NCBI RefSeq assembly: GCF_004359215.1 | Contig: NW_027152022.1 | Coordinates: 89,273-153,272 of the forward strand | Length of the DNA stretch: 64,000 bases | Direction of reading: 5' to 3' | From: Bremia lactucae | Lineage: Eukaryota; Oomycota; Peronosporomycetes; Peronosporales; Peronosporaceae | Part shown: in pieces, positions 19,721 through 31,459 of the stretch | Position numbering within the stretch: the first letter of the stretch is position 1 | Layout of the letters: the number at the start of each line of letters is the position of its first letter | The notes under the pieces: generated by a model | Seen by the model: only the letters and a program-made list of their open reading frames with translations | What the model was told of the DNA's origin: nothing | Databases searched by the model: none | Program-made: the position numbers and the translations under genes

Positions 19721-20835
19721 TCGCACCTACTTATTCCGTCCGCTTTTGACAACCCGCGTCCTCTACTGTTCGTAACGGGAGGTCGATCGTTTCTTAGTGT
19801 TTCTAGGCACTGGACGTGGGGCACTACACTCATGGGCGTAGTGTCCTGTCTTTTGACAACGATTACGCTTTGTGACTTGAAGAGCGAGGTTTCTCGGTCC
19901 CCACATACGAGAAGTCCATAGGTTTTTTTTGGACCTCCGTATTCCTGTCGTCTCGGGGTACGGTAAGCTCCAGCTTGGACAAAAGACTGCTTAAGACTTA
20001 AGTATTAATGTTCCGCTATACAGATCGCTTGGCCGAGCGACTCTAGTTCAAGCCGGAACAGGTTAGCCTTAACAGGACCGTCTGCAAGACCTTTAAGGAA
20101 ACAAAGTTACCTGTGTCTGTTCATCAATTAGATGACTCACGATACAACAGACCATGTATCGTCTATTATGGGCATAGGCGTGAAGGTCACGCTCGCCTTG
20201 CTTCAAATCCAGAAGCTCGGCTCAAGCCCTGAATTCGGCACGTGGCGGCTCAAAAGTATGCCTGAGCCGGGTCTTAAAGACCGCATATGACCCAAAACAA
20301 TGGGCCGTGAAGCTTGAGCCTTAAGGCCTAAGATTTAACACGTCCGGCTAAGTTGGACATGCCAAATTTCACTTTCGTCGCATCATCCTTGATGCGGCGA
20401 GCCTTAATGGCGTCGTCTTATTCGACGAACGATCTTAAAAGGGAGTCGCCTTCGACTGCCTTAAGCTCAAACATTTCTATCATTAAGCTTTCGGGTCGAC
20501 GCGGAAGCGTCGGCCCGCTAGCAGCAAGTAAAATGCTTCTGCCTCAACAGTTCCAACTAGTGAGCAACCTGTTCTCTCAACAACTCTGTGTTGAGAGCCT
20601 TGCTGGTGAAGCATGGCTCCTTTTTCCTGAGCCCCGTCGAGTTCATTTTGTAGGAACTCGGCAAAGGCTGCATGTTGTTCATCTGTGTTCAGAGTGAATA
20701 GCATGGTGCCAACGGCTGACCCGCCTATGACCGAACTCATGCGTTCGATCGCTCTCCATTCAAGTTCGCACAAATGAGTGGCCTTTCACACGTTTCGTGG
20801 TAGTCTTCTTGAAGGGCTTGAAGAAAAGCTCCTTC
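19721..20835 (-). pseudogene. Gypsy family C Gag, minus strand
   Basis: The 96-codon frame 20773-20483 begins MCELEWRAIERMSSVIGGSA and continues LFTLNTDEQHAAFAEFLQNE. It matches the Gag at 30330-31440 (AIERMSSVAGGPVIGAMLFT) and, more distantly, family B Gag (SAVERMSS). The remainder down to a zinc-knuckle-like region near 19830 is in several frames. Truncated at its start, where a family G repeat begins at about 20838. Confidence 0.65.
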
Positions 20836-20837
20836 CG

Positions 20838-20997
20838 TCTTGCGTCAATATTACCAAATGTGGTAATATTGGAGCTGTTAGGTCAAAATTTAAAACGACA
20901 ATAATTTTGTACTTCTTTACTAATTTTCTCACATAAAAATAATATTATTTATCCTCTTATACGAAATAGTATTTATGTAACGGGACACCTTGTTACA
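20838..20997 (-). repeat. LTR-like repeat family G, minus strand
   Basis: The tip TGTAACAAGGTGTCCCGTTA at 20997 is followed by AAATACTATTTC, AAATTTTGACC and GGTAATATTGACGC. The same order of blocks occurs at 6220-6426 and 48579-48805. It is cut at its 3' side where Gag C sequence begins. Confidence 0.55.
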
Positions 20998-21084
20998 ATT
21001 TTCTTGTTTTGGCATAGATCTCATAAACGGAACGTCCATTTCTTATCACAGGTTTCGGTGTGATCATGAATACTGCTAGTTTCG

Positions 21085-21326
21085 AATCTTAAAAATCAAA
21101 AGGGGAACTGCATTTTATTTAATTATTTAAATCTAAAAACCTTACCCTAGCTAAATTAAAATAGATTTTGGCGCGCCAGGTTTATATCTGGCAGCGACCA
21201 CATTTGTTACCCATAATTAATGAGATTTAAGTAACTGACTATTATAAAATTAGATAAAAGGGTATTTTACCCATAGAGTAAATGTACCTCAACAACGGTT
21301 CTCCAACCGACATGTGCCACATTACA
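21085..21326 (-). repeat. Partial LTR of gypsy family A
   Basis: TGTAATGTGGCACATGTCGG at 21326, then the same AT-rich body (CTAGCTAAATTAAAATAGAT on the plus strand) as 1240-1478. The 3' half of the LTR is missing. Confidence 0.65.
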
Positions 21327-21344
21327 ATACCGAGCCAGACCACT

Positions 21345-21417
21345 TCCCTAATTTTATGCTTCCTTATTTTTTTCCTCTTAAAGAAATAATATATATGTAA
21401 TGGGACATCCCGTCACG
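21345..21417 (-). repeat. Fragment of LTR-like repeat family G
   Basis: A palindromic tip (GTGACGGGATGTCCCATTAC on the minus strand) followed by ATATTATTTC and GAGGAAA, as at the 5' tips at 20997 and 48806. Only about 70 bp are present. Confidence 0.45.
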
Positions 21418-21653
21418 GTTACAGTGTAGGTTTTGCTAGACCTCACCTTACGTCTTACGCGTTGTAGACGCTAAGAAACGTCTACTTAAGTCGCTGTGAA
21501 ACTTGTAAGTGAAATTAAATTGTTTATTCTTTGTGAGCTTTGTAATGATTGGCTATTATGCATAAAAAATTTACTGACTGGAAGATCCCATCGTGCAAGA
21601 CCTTAGATGGTGCGTATACGATATCTCGTGTCTCGGCGCGTTAACCTGAGACC
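21418..21653. other. Spacer before gap, nothing recognised
   Basis: Contains a short inverted stretch CGTCTTACGCG...CTAAGAAACGTC but no frame or repeat matching other parts of the window. Ends at the 100-N gap. Confidence 0.4.
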
Positions 21654-21753
21654 NNNNNNNNNNNNNNNNNNNNNNNNNNNNNNNNNNNNNNNNNNNNNNN
21701 NNNNNNNNNNNNNNNNNNNNNNNNNNNNNNNNNNNNNNNNNNNNNNNNNNNNN
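21654..21753. other. Assembly gap (exactly 100 N)
   Basis: A run of exactly 100 N, the usual placeholder for a gap of unknown length. Confidence 0.99.
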
Positions 21754-22860
21754 AATGTCTCGGTTTCTTCATGGGATTTATCCAAATGCTGCCGAGGGAT
21801 TAATCCCTCGGGATCTTGAAGTCTAGTTACTTCAACTATTTGAGGAGATTTATCCTCAAGTACGTGGGGACCTTTTCTCTCAACATCTTCCGAATGTGTG
21901 ATTGCGCTATCACAGTCGGGTCCTCTACGGTCGACTCTCTACTCGACCTAGGATCATCGTGTTGTCCCTTTGGGGCAAACCGGTATACTCCTTGAATGTC
22001 GCCCGCTAGGCGTATATTCATGTCTCAATCCACTCGACTTCTTCGAGTAGTGGACCTTCCGCGCTGCCTGTGCATTAGCGCAGCCGCCGGCAGCTGACTC
22101 CACAGTGTGATTACTAATCACACTGTGATCTTGTGCAGTTATAATAACGACCGTACCACACGTTAGGCCATCGCACTCACTCGTAGTACATCCACACGCT
22201 TGTGGACGCTCCAAGACGTTCATCAGATGGCCATCTGATGAACAAGTGGCAGGCATCTTTACGGATCGATGCTGCCAGCTGATTCTTGGCTCATATTCTC
22301 TGAGCCAAGGTAAACCTAGGATGACATCAAATTTTTCATCCAAATCCAGTAGGATGAAATCATCATCGTACTGTAAATCTTTTAACGTGTAGTGAAATTT
22401 TACTACCCGTTTCGCGACTGTTATCGATGCTCCTGTCGCTAGACGCACCGTCATCCTCGTTGGAGGGATGTCGCGCTCAACATATTTGAGCCTACGACCC
22501 TCTAGTGACTGGCGACGAATAAAGTTATTCGCCGCTCCGCAATCCACTAGGGCTCTAAGTGACAAATCATTTGTCACTTTTAATTTCAAGGTGATGAGGG
22601 ATACCTCATCACCAGGTGCAGAGACACATAATGATTGTGTATCTGGAGCAACTTTAGTCAAGAGATCTGCAAATTCTCTTGAGGTTGCTGGACAGTAGGG
22701 CGTTGCGCTCCTACTGACTCCGACCGTTTTTTGGCGGTCCGCCTCGCTGTTGCGATTTCGCAACAACGTCGGACCCGCGACCGTTGCCTTTTTTAGCATT
22801 CGGTCCAACATTACGATCAGTACCTTTCGGTACTGGGCGTGGGGCACTACACTCATGAGC
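21754..22860 (-). pseudogene. Gypsy B3 protease and linker, long open frame
   Basis: The 300-codon frame 22856-21954 is the longest undamaged protease segment here. It carries SREFADLLTKVAPDTQSLCV, the active-site loop ALVDCGAANNFIRRQSL, DDDFILLDLDEKFDVILGL and LPWLREYEPRISW, then the linker with VIISNHTVESAAGG-like sequence. It lies directly downstream of Gag B3 and is an internal polyprotein part, not an independent gene. The linker continues past 21954 in another frame to the N gap. Confidence 0.85.
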
Positions 22861-23833
22861 GTAGTGTCCTAACTTTTCGCAGCGATGGTATTTCTGCAAT
22901 CGCTTATTGTTCGAAAAGCGAGGTCTCTCGCTTTCGACGTAAGAGAGGTCCATGGGTTCTGGACCTCCTATCTCGTGTCGTCTTGGAGGACGATACGATG
23001 ACAAACTAGCTTGAGCCTGTCTCAAGCTAAAGTCCTCCTGTTCCGCGACGGATATTGCTTCTTCAAGCGTATCCACTTCCAAGCGGAACAGGTGGGTCTT
23101 TACGGGACCATCCGTAAGACTTGCATGAACCCCGTAATCAACGTGTGTTCATGGACTTTTTTTTTGTAATACAACTCGCTAAGAATCGTATGTGCTGGGC
23201 GTATGCGTGAACATCGCGCTTGCCTTGCTTGAGTTTTTAAAGCTCTGATAGAGATCTGAACTCAGCCCTAGGCGGTTCAAACGTCTGTTTGAGCCAGGCT
23301 TTAAAATCCTCTAGCGACCCAAAGACATATGGGTTGCGCAACTTAAGGCCTAGTGCCCAAGTTTTGGCACGACCTGCCAAATTTGATTGAGCGAATGCGA
23401 CTTCCATTTGCTCGTCGATAATGTGACGTGCCCTTATGGCATCGTCCAACTCGACAAACCATTTTAAGGGGGAGTCTTCCTCTCTTCCCCTATACTTAGA
23501 GATGTCAATCTTTAAGGTTTCGAGACGACGCGTATTCGTCATCCCAGGTACAGGGGTCTGTACCTGTTGTAACCTCAACGGTTCTGCCTGTTGAGAGCCT
23601 TGCTGATTCAGCAAGGCTACTTTCTCCTTCATCTCGTCAAGTTCATGTTTTATGAAGTTGGCGATGGCTGAATGGAGGTCATCTCTGTTCAAACCGGACA
23701 GCATGGCCAGGATGGCATCACTCCTTACGGTCAAACTCATTCGTTCGACCGCACTCCTTTCAATGTCACTTAGAAAGGAGTAGCTATCATGCGAAACGTG
23801 ATGCGTATTTCCAATTTCATCTAATATGTCCAT
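22711..23833 (-). pseudogene. Gypsy B3 Gag, nearly intact in two frames
   Basis: Starts ATG at 23833 (MDILDEIGNTHHVSHDSYSF), 48 bp after the primer site, and runs open for 198 codons to 23237 through the capsid domain (KIDISKYRGREEDSPLKWFV, then QSNLAGRAKTWALGLKLRNP). A gap of about 150 bp in other frames follows, then 23082-22711 (MEVDTLEEAISVAEQEDFSL and a zinc-knuckle region, YHRCEKLGHYAHEC, where the first Cys of the CCHC pattern is changed). It forms the virus-like particle in active relatives. Inactivated mainly by the frame break near 23150-23237. Confidence 0.85.
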
Positions 23834-23865
23834 GTTAGATAATAGAACTGTGGTCCTTGGACGGA

Positions 23866-23881
23866 CTACAAAGTGCTACCA
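23866..23881 (-). other. Primer binding site of gypsy B3
   Basis: Minus strand: LTR end CCGTTACA, CC, then TGGTAGCACTTTGTAG. Identical in its first 15 bases to the sites at 6867 and 43428. Confidence 0.75.
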
Positions 23882-23883
23882 GG

Positions 23884-24324
23884 TGTAACGGAGCACTACG
23901 ACTTGTACTGCTTCAGTACAAGTCCACTTCGCACTGCTTCAAATGCGAGTGGTGCCTTACGTCACTTCACGTGCACCAGTACGTGTAGAGGAAGACTCTC
24001 TTTAAAACACTTGCTTTAAAGAGGGTTAAAAGAAAACCGTATTTAATTTAATTAAGTTCTTCTGCTTCTATCTATTCACTACTAACTTGATTATATACTA
24101 AAATAAAACATGTAATGAAGTCTTATCTGTCTCTCTCTTTGCGCGCGTCCAGTGCTGACTAGACCGCGGAGCAAGTAAATGTAATGGCCTATATCTACAA
24201 ATGGATAAGCTTTCCGAATATTACTTCGTAAAGAAATATTCTCCAAATATTATCTACCTTTTAGATAATATATTAATTAAAAACCTTTAAATGTTGTTTC
24301 CACGTAACGATACACCCCGTTACA
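23884..24324 (-). repeat. 5' LTR of gypsy B3 (441 bp)
   Basis: Minus-strand LTR with tip TGTAACGGGGTGTATCGTTA at 24324 and end CGTTACA at 23884, aligned along its full length with 42981-43425. Followed in the same orientation by primer site, Gag and protease, so it is the 5' LTR of the element reaching to about 21754 and into the gap. Confidence 0.9.
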
Positions 24325-24335
24325 CATCAGCCAGA

Positions 24336-25930
24336 GCATGATGTCCTCGAGTCAAAAGTTGATGGTCTCGGGACAAAGTCTGGTTCTTACGAACCAGACG
24401 TTTTAACTTCAACCTTCAAGGATGAATTCTCTTGACGAGCTGCCACCAGCCCGTCTCGAAGGGAGTGGTACGCTCGTTCGCTCGCCAGTTGATCAACTGG
24501 AACTTGCGCAAGGGTTTTCAAACTGTTCGCGACAAACACTGTCGACCCTCTTCGCTAACTCGCCACGACGAGAACGTTCACGACAAACAACCTCTCGTTA
24601 ATAGCTGAAGACGTGATCCAAGTCACGGTGTTGATCCGGGTCCGACGTATGAGGCGAATCATTTTTTTCCTCCTCCGCATCCTTTGACGTATTGAAGTGG
24701 TGAGAAGCGTTTTCTAGTCGAATACTTCTTGAATTACAATGAGGTGAAGGGGTCCAAATGAGTTTTCTCGTTTGTTGGCGTAAGTAGCCACACTCGCATG
24801 ATAGCTGAGAACCTCGTTCCCAACTAATGATGGATGTTTCGGGTCTCGAGCGCTTCTCGCGCTCGTAAAAGAATTGTATGGTCTCAATCCCGTAGCGCAT
24901 CTAAGAAGATGCGCGTCCTACAGTGAGGGTCTTTTAGGGAGTAGCACTCCTTAGGGGCATGGGCTGCAGAAGGGACATTAGTCTAGAGAGGCAGGCTTAC
25001 CTGGCCTCTCGTGGGGACGAGAGGCCAGGTAAGCCTGCCTCTCTAGACAAACGGCGCAGCTTGTAGCATGCACTCAAGAAAGTCCGTCTTTCAAACCAGT
25101 TACGTAAAACATCCAGTTTGTCTAGTCAGGCCTCGCGGCCTAGGCTTTGCACATTCTGTACGAATGCTTCCCAACATTAAAACAAAGGAGTGGCATTCTT
25201 TGCACGCTTCCAGGTGTACCATCGATGCCTTTTCCGGCATCGATGAAAAATTCAGTTTCGTCCTCCCCAGATTCTTAAAGCTTGGATGAGTCGAACAAAA
25301 AAGAATCTGCAGCGTTCGTTGGTCATACCATATCAACGAATTAGGTTGCCCGTAGAGGGCAACAAGCTTTTTTCGGGAGCGAACCGCAACGCATTCCGGC
25401 CTCTCCCATTGATTAAGTTAGCTTTCAAGCTAAACTTTATGCTCGGAGTGATAATCTAGCACCACCAAAAGCATTTTTTTAGCGAACTGACCTTTACGAT
25501 CACTTCGTTCCTGGTGATGCATTTTGGCATCACCAGAATTAATTATCGTCGTCCGTGTAGTCATCACAAGACGACTTCACACCAAAAGACACTGACGAGC
25601 TATATAACGTCGCCATTACCTCTTTGGCTGTCACGTCAGAACCTATAGGCTTGTTGATTACGGCCCCGGGCGAACCGGAGGCCTTTACAGTGGTCACCGA
25701 GTCGGACGAAAACGCACGCCGACTCGCACCAGTCACCTTTAATTGGAGTTGGAGGTGTCAAACTCCCCAAAGAAGACGCATGAGTGTCTACTGAACCATT
25801 TGCATCACTAGCAGCTATAATGAGGCTATTTCACCAAGAATTAATGAGGCCCGCTCAAGACTAATGTTTCCAACATTGGAGTTAATTAACTCAGACATCC
25901 CCCCAATCTCTACACTGCCACACTGACACA
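24336..25930 (-). pseudogene. Gypsy-associated accessory gene, copy 2
   Basis: Minus strand. The N-terminal part (25736-25539 and upstream) is Ser/Ala-rich with SPGAVINKPIGSDVTAKEV and an acidic DDYTDDDN end; around 25790 it matches copy 4 (LTPPTPI against SPPTPIGDD). A middle open frame is at 25336-25100. LSREAGLPG near 25035 is the start of the Cys motif, but a perfect 32-bp palindrome then replaces the C-x2-WGD-x-C-x2-C part. The C-terminal coiled coil is readable at 24560-24400 (QLASERAYHSLRDGLVAARQ). Many stops. It ends next to the 5' tip of the family B LTR. Function unknown. Confidence 0.5.
24981..25048. repeat. Perfect palindrome, 32-bp arms, GGGG loop
   Basis: The left arm 24981-25012 (GTCTAGAGAGGCAGGCTTAC...) and right arm 25017-25048 are exact reverse complements around GGGG. 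The right arm is the genuine accessory-gene sequence (compare 47560-47580); the left arm is its inverted duplicate. Confidence 0.95.
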
Positions 25931-26039
25931 TTCCGTCAGCGGCTAACGCCAATAATGTTTTTGCTGCCTAGCGAAGGTGGATTCATGACTCTCTAAAGCT
26001 TCGCTATGACGTTGAGCCTAAGGTCTTCGACCTCTAATC

Positions 26040-26175
26040 AATCCATGGCTCATGACGTTCAAGCCAGGCCAAACCAAGGATGAGGTCATATTTCGAATCC
26101 AGGTTAAGGACAAGATAGCGTTTCATACTGTCAAAGTTCAAAAACTGATCACCTAAATTCTTTAGGTTAGGTTAG
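26040..26175 (-). pseudogene. Gypsy A3 protease fragment
   Basis: Minus strand reads YLVLNLDSKYDLILGLAWLE followed by RHEPWID, the second conserved block of the retropepsin-like protease (compare VILGLPWLREYEP in family B). It follows the family A Gag at 26180-27650. The upstream active-site loop is not seen, and nothing of reverse transcriptase follows before the accessory gene. Confidence 0.65.
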
Positions 26176-26179
26176 TTAG

Positions 26180-27650
26180 TCGCTAAGCGAAATCACCTCA
26201 TGTTCTTTAAGCGCCTCATCATATCGCTGATTCCTCCAATTGATCAACGTCGAGCAGAATTGCAAGACGCTCCTGAGAGTCAACCAAAATTGATCATGGC
26301 TTATCAAAGCCCTTAACAGTCGTGACAAGCCGGGCTTGTACTCACGCCCCGTGCCAATTTGTACAGAGCTCTTGAGGGTTAGACCCTGTTCGTCGTCATC
26401 GTAGAGGTTCAACAGAGCCTAGTTCTTCCCCAGGTGGGCGCCCCGCCCCTAGTGGGCTCGGCGTTTTCCTGCACCTTCCCCAGTTGGGCGCCCCGCCCCT
26501 AGTGGGCCCGGCGTTTTCCCGCATACCAGATATTTGGGATGAGGTAGAGTTATTGTTCTTTCGAGCTTTGCGCAAAATGCGCAATAGACAAGCCGGACAC
26601 AAGTGCTTAGTTTCCACGCATATAAAACATCTGCGGATGTTTCTAACCTGTTCTACAGCTTAAAGTCTTTCTTTTTCTTCCTCAGCGAGGCTGACGTCCA
26701 TTGACCCGGTCTCCTAGTCTAACCCGATGTGCTCGAAGAGCTGATGTGGTTCCTATGCATACTAACGCGAGAGGACTTAAAGTTGTACTTTGCGTTAAGC
26801 GAATGTCAAACGCCGCTTCGAAAATAGCGTGATGGAACCGGTAAGCTCTGTCCAGGCAACGCCCATATCAAGACCTCCCATATAGATGGTTAATAGAACC
26901 ACTTCTGGCAATAGGCCTTGCTGCATGGCAGCAATAAGAGTTCTTAATTCCTGGACATCGGCCGCTGCGGTACATTTAATCTGACGAGACTCTAGCGGAC
27001 GATGTCCAGGAGTTGAGAGCTGTTGTCCCTAAGTAAAGAAGCGACGGTCGTGGGCTCCATATTCACACAGGAAAGGGCTTTTGTGATCGCAGACGCGTGC
27101 GAATTTTGCTGCTAGCACGCGAAAAGCCTGATTAGGTGGTGCAAACGTGAAAGTTTATTGCCGTTTACGCGAGTACCATGTAGGAAATGCAGCGTCTATG
27201 GACGTGCATATGAGAGTCCACCACTCACCGACTCTAACACCGAGCTTAAAGCTAGCTAGGGCCACCTTGTGTTGCTCAGTTTGGACCATGGCCGAGGTAA
27301 TGACCATGTCCATTTGATTGAGCCAAAGAAGACTTTCTCCTTCTTTGGCCTCATATGTCTGACATACACAATGAGGGGGCAAGCCTTGGGCTCGGTATGG
27401 GGACAGGGATGCACCGAGTTGGCATAGATATCGCTAGGTGGTCTGGATTTGTACTGTGAGAAAAGCTTAATACTGCATGAAGCCTTTCAGCCTTGTCCCA
27501 AATCCCTCTGGGTCCTGGGACAGAATATGATGTATATGATCCTGTCCAAACAGGGTTCTGGGCATTTCAAAAGCACGCGTCTCGCCTTCGAGACCTCAGG
27601 GAAGTGATTCATCCTCGAAGAGGATATGTCTAATAATACTCAGCGCATAT
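26180..27650 (-). pseudogene. Gypsy A3 Gag, decayed
   Basis: Same order as 1-933: a start region near 27600, QMDMVITSAMV and KVALASFKLGVRVGEWWTLI in the 75-codon frame 27382-27155 (compare the wording of the copy read near 600-540), and a C-terminal Pro/Gly-rich part at 26617-26396 that contains a 50-bp tandem duplication. Frames are broken throughout. The LTR lies just upstream at 27671. Confidence 0.6.
26425..26524 (-). repeat. Tandem duplication, two 50-bp units
   Basis: 26425-26474 and 26475-26524 share CTTCCCCAG, TGGGCGCCCCGCCCCTAGTG and CGGCGTTTTCC with three or four differences. Located in the Pro/Gly-rich end of Gag A3. Confidence 0.85.
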
Positions 27651-27670
27651 TGACTGCAAGTGCTACTAGT

Positions 27671-28134
27671 TGTAGCGGAGCTACCTCGCTCCTTAGGTCA
27701 GAGAGGGACTTATAGACTTACTTAGTCACTTAGTTCTAATAAACTTATGGGTGTAACAACTCAGTGAGTCAGACAAACTCATAGAGCTGAGAAAATCCTA
27801 GTTTAAAGGATCCAGGGGTTCGTAAAAGCAAGTGACAACTAGCATATACTTAGGAAGGCTTATTAGTCACACTGATCGAAGCGCAAGCCTTAGGAAGCCA
27901 CAAGACAATTTTAAGATAAAAAGGGGAACTGAACTTTAGTTTTAATTTATTAATATAGTACTTTACCCAAAATTAATTTTAGATGGATTTTGGCCACCAG
28001 ATGTATATATCTGGTGGCTGCCACGCGTATTACCCATTATAACTGGAATTTCAAATGATACTACCTATCTTAAATAGAACAGAGAGTATTTAAATCACTT
28101 CGAACATAATTATGGCTCAAATGCTAACATTAAC
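27671..28134 (-). repeat. LTR of gypsy family A (diverged)
   Basis: The 3' end TGTAGCGGAGCTACCTCGCT (plus strand, 27671) matches 994-1020, and the body matches 1240-1478 weakly (AAAAGGGGAACTG, then a CCAGATGTATATATCTGG-like block). The 5' tip near 28134 is decayed, so the right boundary is approximate. 5' LTR of the element with Gag A3. Confidence 0.6.
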
Positions 28135-28139
28135 CAATA

Positions 28140-29195
28140 GGAGAGTGAACGCAATGCGTTGCGGTTCGCTCCCGATAAGAATCCCTGGTTTTGCCTCTTC
28201 GAGGACATACTTCGTTTGTCTAGTATAATCAATGAAGATGAAACATCCATCGTTTGACTCATCGAGGCTTCAGAAGCCTGGAGGACGAAACCAAATTAGG
28301 TATCGATGCCTTTTTTCCGGCATCGATGTCCATGGATGTAGCTCCTTTGTTTCAAGCTTGAGACACATTTGTACAGATTTTTGTAAGCACAGGCCACGAG
28401 GTCTCATCTGACAAACTGGTTACTTTTCGTGACCGATTTAAGAGACGGTCTGGATTCATGCACGCTATAAGCTTACCGTTTGTCTAAAGAGGCGGGATTA
28501 CCTTGCATCTCGTGGGGAGACTCATGCCCCTGCTGCTCTAAGGGTACAGTCCATACCTCTAGGGAGACGTAATCCCTTACAGACCCTCATTGGAGGACGC
28601 ACATCTCATTTGAGACGCATGAAGGGATTTATAGGTTACAATCTTTTACGAGCGCGCGACGCATTTATTTTCCGATGAGCCTTCTTATCCAAAGGAGAGG
28701 TCTTATCATACCATTGAACGAGACCCGGAACGTCCATTCTTAGTTGGGAACGGGTTCCCAGCTAATATGCAATGATGGGTACCCTCGCTAATGAACGAGA
28801 CAACTCGATCTGACCCCCTTCATCTCACGGTAGTTTAGGAAATGTTCAACAGGAAAGCGCTTCTCACCACTCAAGTTCGTCAATAGGGGGAGTATAAATC
28901 GGATTCGCCTCACTCGTCGAACCCGACTTTTCACAATGACCTAAATTGCGTCTACCGGCACATGCCGGAGACGTTGACTATGAATGTTTCAGTCGTTGTG
29001 GCTTAGCGTCAACGGTTGAGAATCTATCAAGAACATTTGCAAAATCATGCGCGAGTATCGGTCGAGCTATTGTCGACCGAACGGGCACACCAGTCACTTC
29101 GGGAAGAGCTGATGAGAGCCCGTCAAGAGTTTGTATCCTTAAAGGATCTGGAGGATGTCTGGTTTGAGAGATTCAATCTCTATCCCGGGACCATC
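28140..29195 (+). pseudogene. Gypsy-associated accessory gene, copy 3
   Basis: The N-terminal Ala-rich part is missing. LSKEAGLPCISWGDSCPCC at 28490-28550 keeps the full C-x2-WGD-x-C-x2-C pattern. A region near 28700-28760 (LSWERVPS) matches 24840-24810 on the minus strand (ISWERGS). The coiled coil is open at 29016-29190 (VSVELLSTERAHQSLREELM, then RARQEFVSLKDLE). It runs tail to tail into a minus-strand gypsy integrase whose C-terminus ends at about 29200. Several stops inactivate it. Confidence 0.55.
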
Positions 29196-29199
29196 AGTA

Positions 29200-30290
29200 T
29201 TGGGAGATGCCGTGACTGTTCCGGTTTGATTTGGAGCCGGAAGAAGCCTCGTACTGGTAGTACGGGCGAAAACGTCCGACGTATAGCGTAGGATGCGTTC
29301 GCATCCTACGCGGTGGCTCGATCATATACACATTGCATTGGTTATTTAAAAGACGGGGGACGGGCCGATATACCTGGACAATATTTTATTACTACCCACA
29401 TTAGTCACTACACGTTTAATTAATTTACGGAAGACAGTGGACTAGATCGTTCACTTTAAATTTAAGAATGTTTGCTCTATCACTATTGTCAGCGTTCTGT
29501 TTCTGTGTGTCTACCGCAGCAGCAATGGAAACCTGCACGAAACGGACCATTGCATCCCGAGCCGGAGGGATCCATTTTGCTGACTCAGTTTCGTTATTGT
29601 TTTCAGTGCGCCCGGTGCACACTGCAGAGATAGTATTTTTCTTTTCAGTGAGAGTATCATTGCTCACTGGTACTGCCATTTTCGATGCTGAGTATATCAG
29701 CTCAAAGTCAGCAATAGCCTTATCGCTCATGTTGCTAAAACGATCACAAACACAAGAAATCAGTATTCTTGTTATCGTTTTCGGAAAATCCGAAGATGAA
29801 GTCCATCAATACGGACTGCCAACACTCTGCCAGGACAGAGGTTGTAACGGAGCACGGGATGAAGCACTGGGCTCCACCCGTTGGCAAACCTCGCAAGTGC
29901 GTATGTACTTGCAGACGAATTCATACTGGCGAGGCCGGCAAAAATCGTGGCTTACCTTTAAACAAGTCTTCTCATGTCTACGATGCCCAGTAATTAGTGT
30001 ATCGTCACACTCATACATGATGTGAATTGCAAATTATCATGAGTGGGGATGACATTGAGGTGTGTCGCCTCCAATGACTGTATAATACAGTAAACCTTTG
30101 CGCATTGCGTATCGATCTATTGAAGATCGATACAATTTCGACAACCCTAGTATGGATTGTTGTGATGGATTTTACAAGCAACCCATCAAATCTCTAAGAG
30201 ATTTATATTCTTGATAGGCTCTTCTTACGTCATCAAGTAATGTTGACGACGGAACACTTATTGTTGCAGCAGTAGGCTTGTTCTCACTGT
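29200..30290 (-). pseudogene. Gypsy integrase fragment and RNase H tail, minus strand
   Basis: From high to low: the RNase H tail and linker (30290-30120), the zinc region (MYECDDTLITGHRRHEKTCL, then IRTCEVCQRVE) in the 70-codon frame 30018-29806, a deletion of almost the whole catalytic core, the pre-C-terminal region AMVRFVQVSIAAAVDTQKQN (29730-29425), and the tail RRMRTHP...GRFRPYYQYEASS down to about 29200. It cannot have catalysed integration. Confidence 0.75.
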
Positions 30291-30329
30291 ACTAGCGAAG
30301 GGTGCCACTTCATAATACGTTCAACGGCC

Positions 30330-31440
30330 TACGCACGTTTCATCCAACAAGGACATGTCGATGAAGAAGGAGGGAGCTCTCAAGCCCCTCAAGAAGGCTA
30401 TTACGCAACGCATGAAAGATTCACTTATTTGAGTGACCTTAAATAGAAAGCGATCGAACGAATGAGTTCGGTCGCAGGCGGGCCAGTCATTGGCGCCATG
30501 CTGTTTACTCTGAGTACAGATGAACAACATGTGGCCGTGGCCGAGTTCACAAGACATGAGCTCGACGGGGCCAAAGAAAAGGTAGCCTTGCTTCACCAGA
30601 AAGGCTTTTAACACGCGGAATTGTTGAGAGAACAGGGTGCTCAACAGTTGAAACTGTTGATACAGTAGCGTTTACATGCTGCTAGCGATAGAATTCTCTT
30701 AGTTTAAGACAGTCGAAGGCGACTCCCTATTAAGATGGTTCGTCAGATTAGACGACGCCATTGAAACTTGCCGAAACAATGATGATGCGACGAAAGTGAA
30801 ATTGGCAAGTCCAACTTAGCCGGACGTGCCAAATCTTGGGCTTTAGGGCTCAATCTTCACGACCCATTGGTTTTTGGGTGGTATGGGGTCTTTCAAAATC
30901 GGCTCAGGCAAATATTTGAGCCGCCACGTGCCGAATTCAGGGCTCGAGCCGAGCTCTTGGAATTTTTAAGCAGGGCAAAAATGACTTTCACGCTTAGGCC
31001 CAGCAAACACGATACCTGGTCAGTTGTATCGTGAGTCATCTAATTGACGAACAAACACAGATTATAAAGGTCTTGTAGACGGTTCTGTTAAGACTCACCT
31101 GTTCCGGCTTGAGCTGGAGTCGCTCGACCAAGAGATCTCTACAGCGTAATAAAAGGAGTTCGGTCTTAAACAGGCTTTCGTCCAATCCGGAGCTTATCGT
31201 TCTCCGAGACGAGAAGAAAACGGAGGTTCAGAACCTATGGACCTCTCGTATGTGGTAAGCGAGAAACCTCGCTCTTCAGATCACAAACGATTGCAAAAAT
31301 GCAATATTTGTCAAAAACGGGCCACTACGCCTATGAGTGTAGTGCCCCATGGCCAGTGCCTAGAAACACTAAGCGAAAAGACCAACCTCGTGCTAGGAAC
31401 AGCAGAGGACGCGGATCCGACGCTGTTGCGAAATCGCTTG
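30330..31440 (+). pseudogene. Gypsy family C Gag
   Basis: From about 30360: HERFTYLSDLK, AIERMSSVAGGPVIGAMLFT, STDEQHVAVAEFTRHELDGA and KEKVALLHQKG; then capsid remnants; a zinc knuckle near 31295 (KCNICQKRATTPMSV in one frame, SKTGHYAYECSAPW in the other, showing a frameshift inside the CCHC motif). It ends near 31440, where copia sequence of the opposite strand begins. Dead copy. Confidence 0.7.
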
Positions 31441-31459
31441 ATTCGGAGTCGCACGCAGC

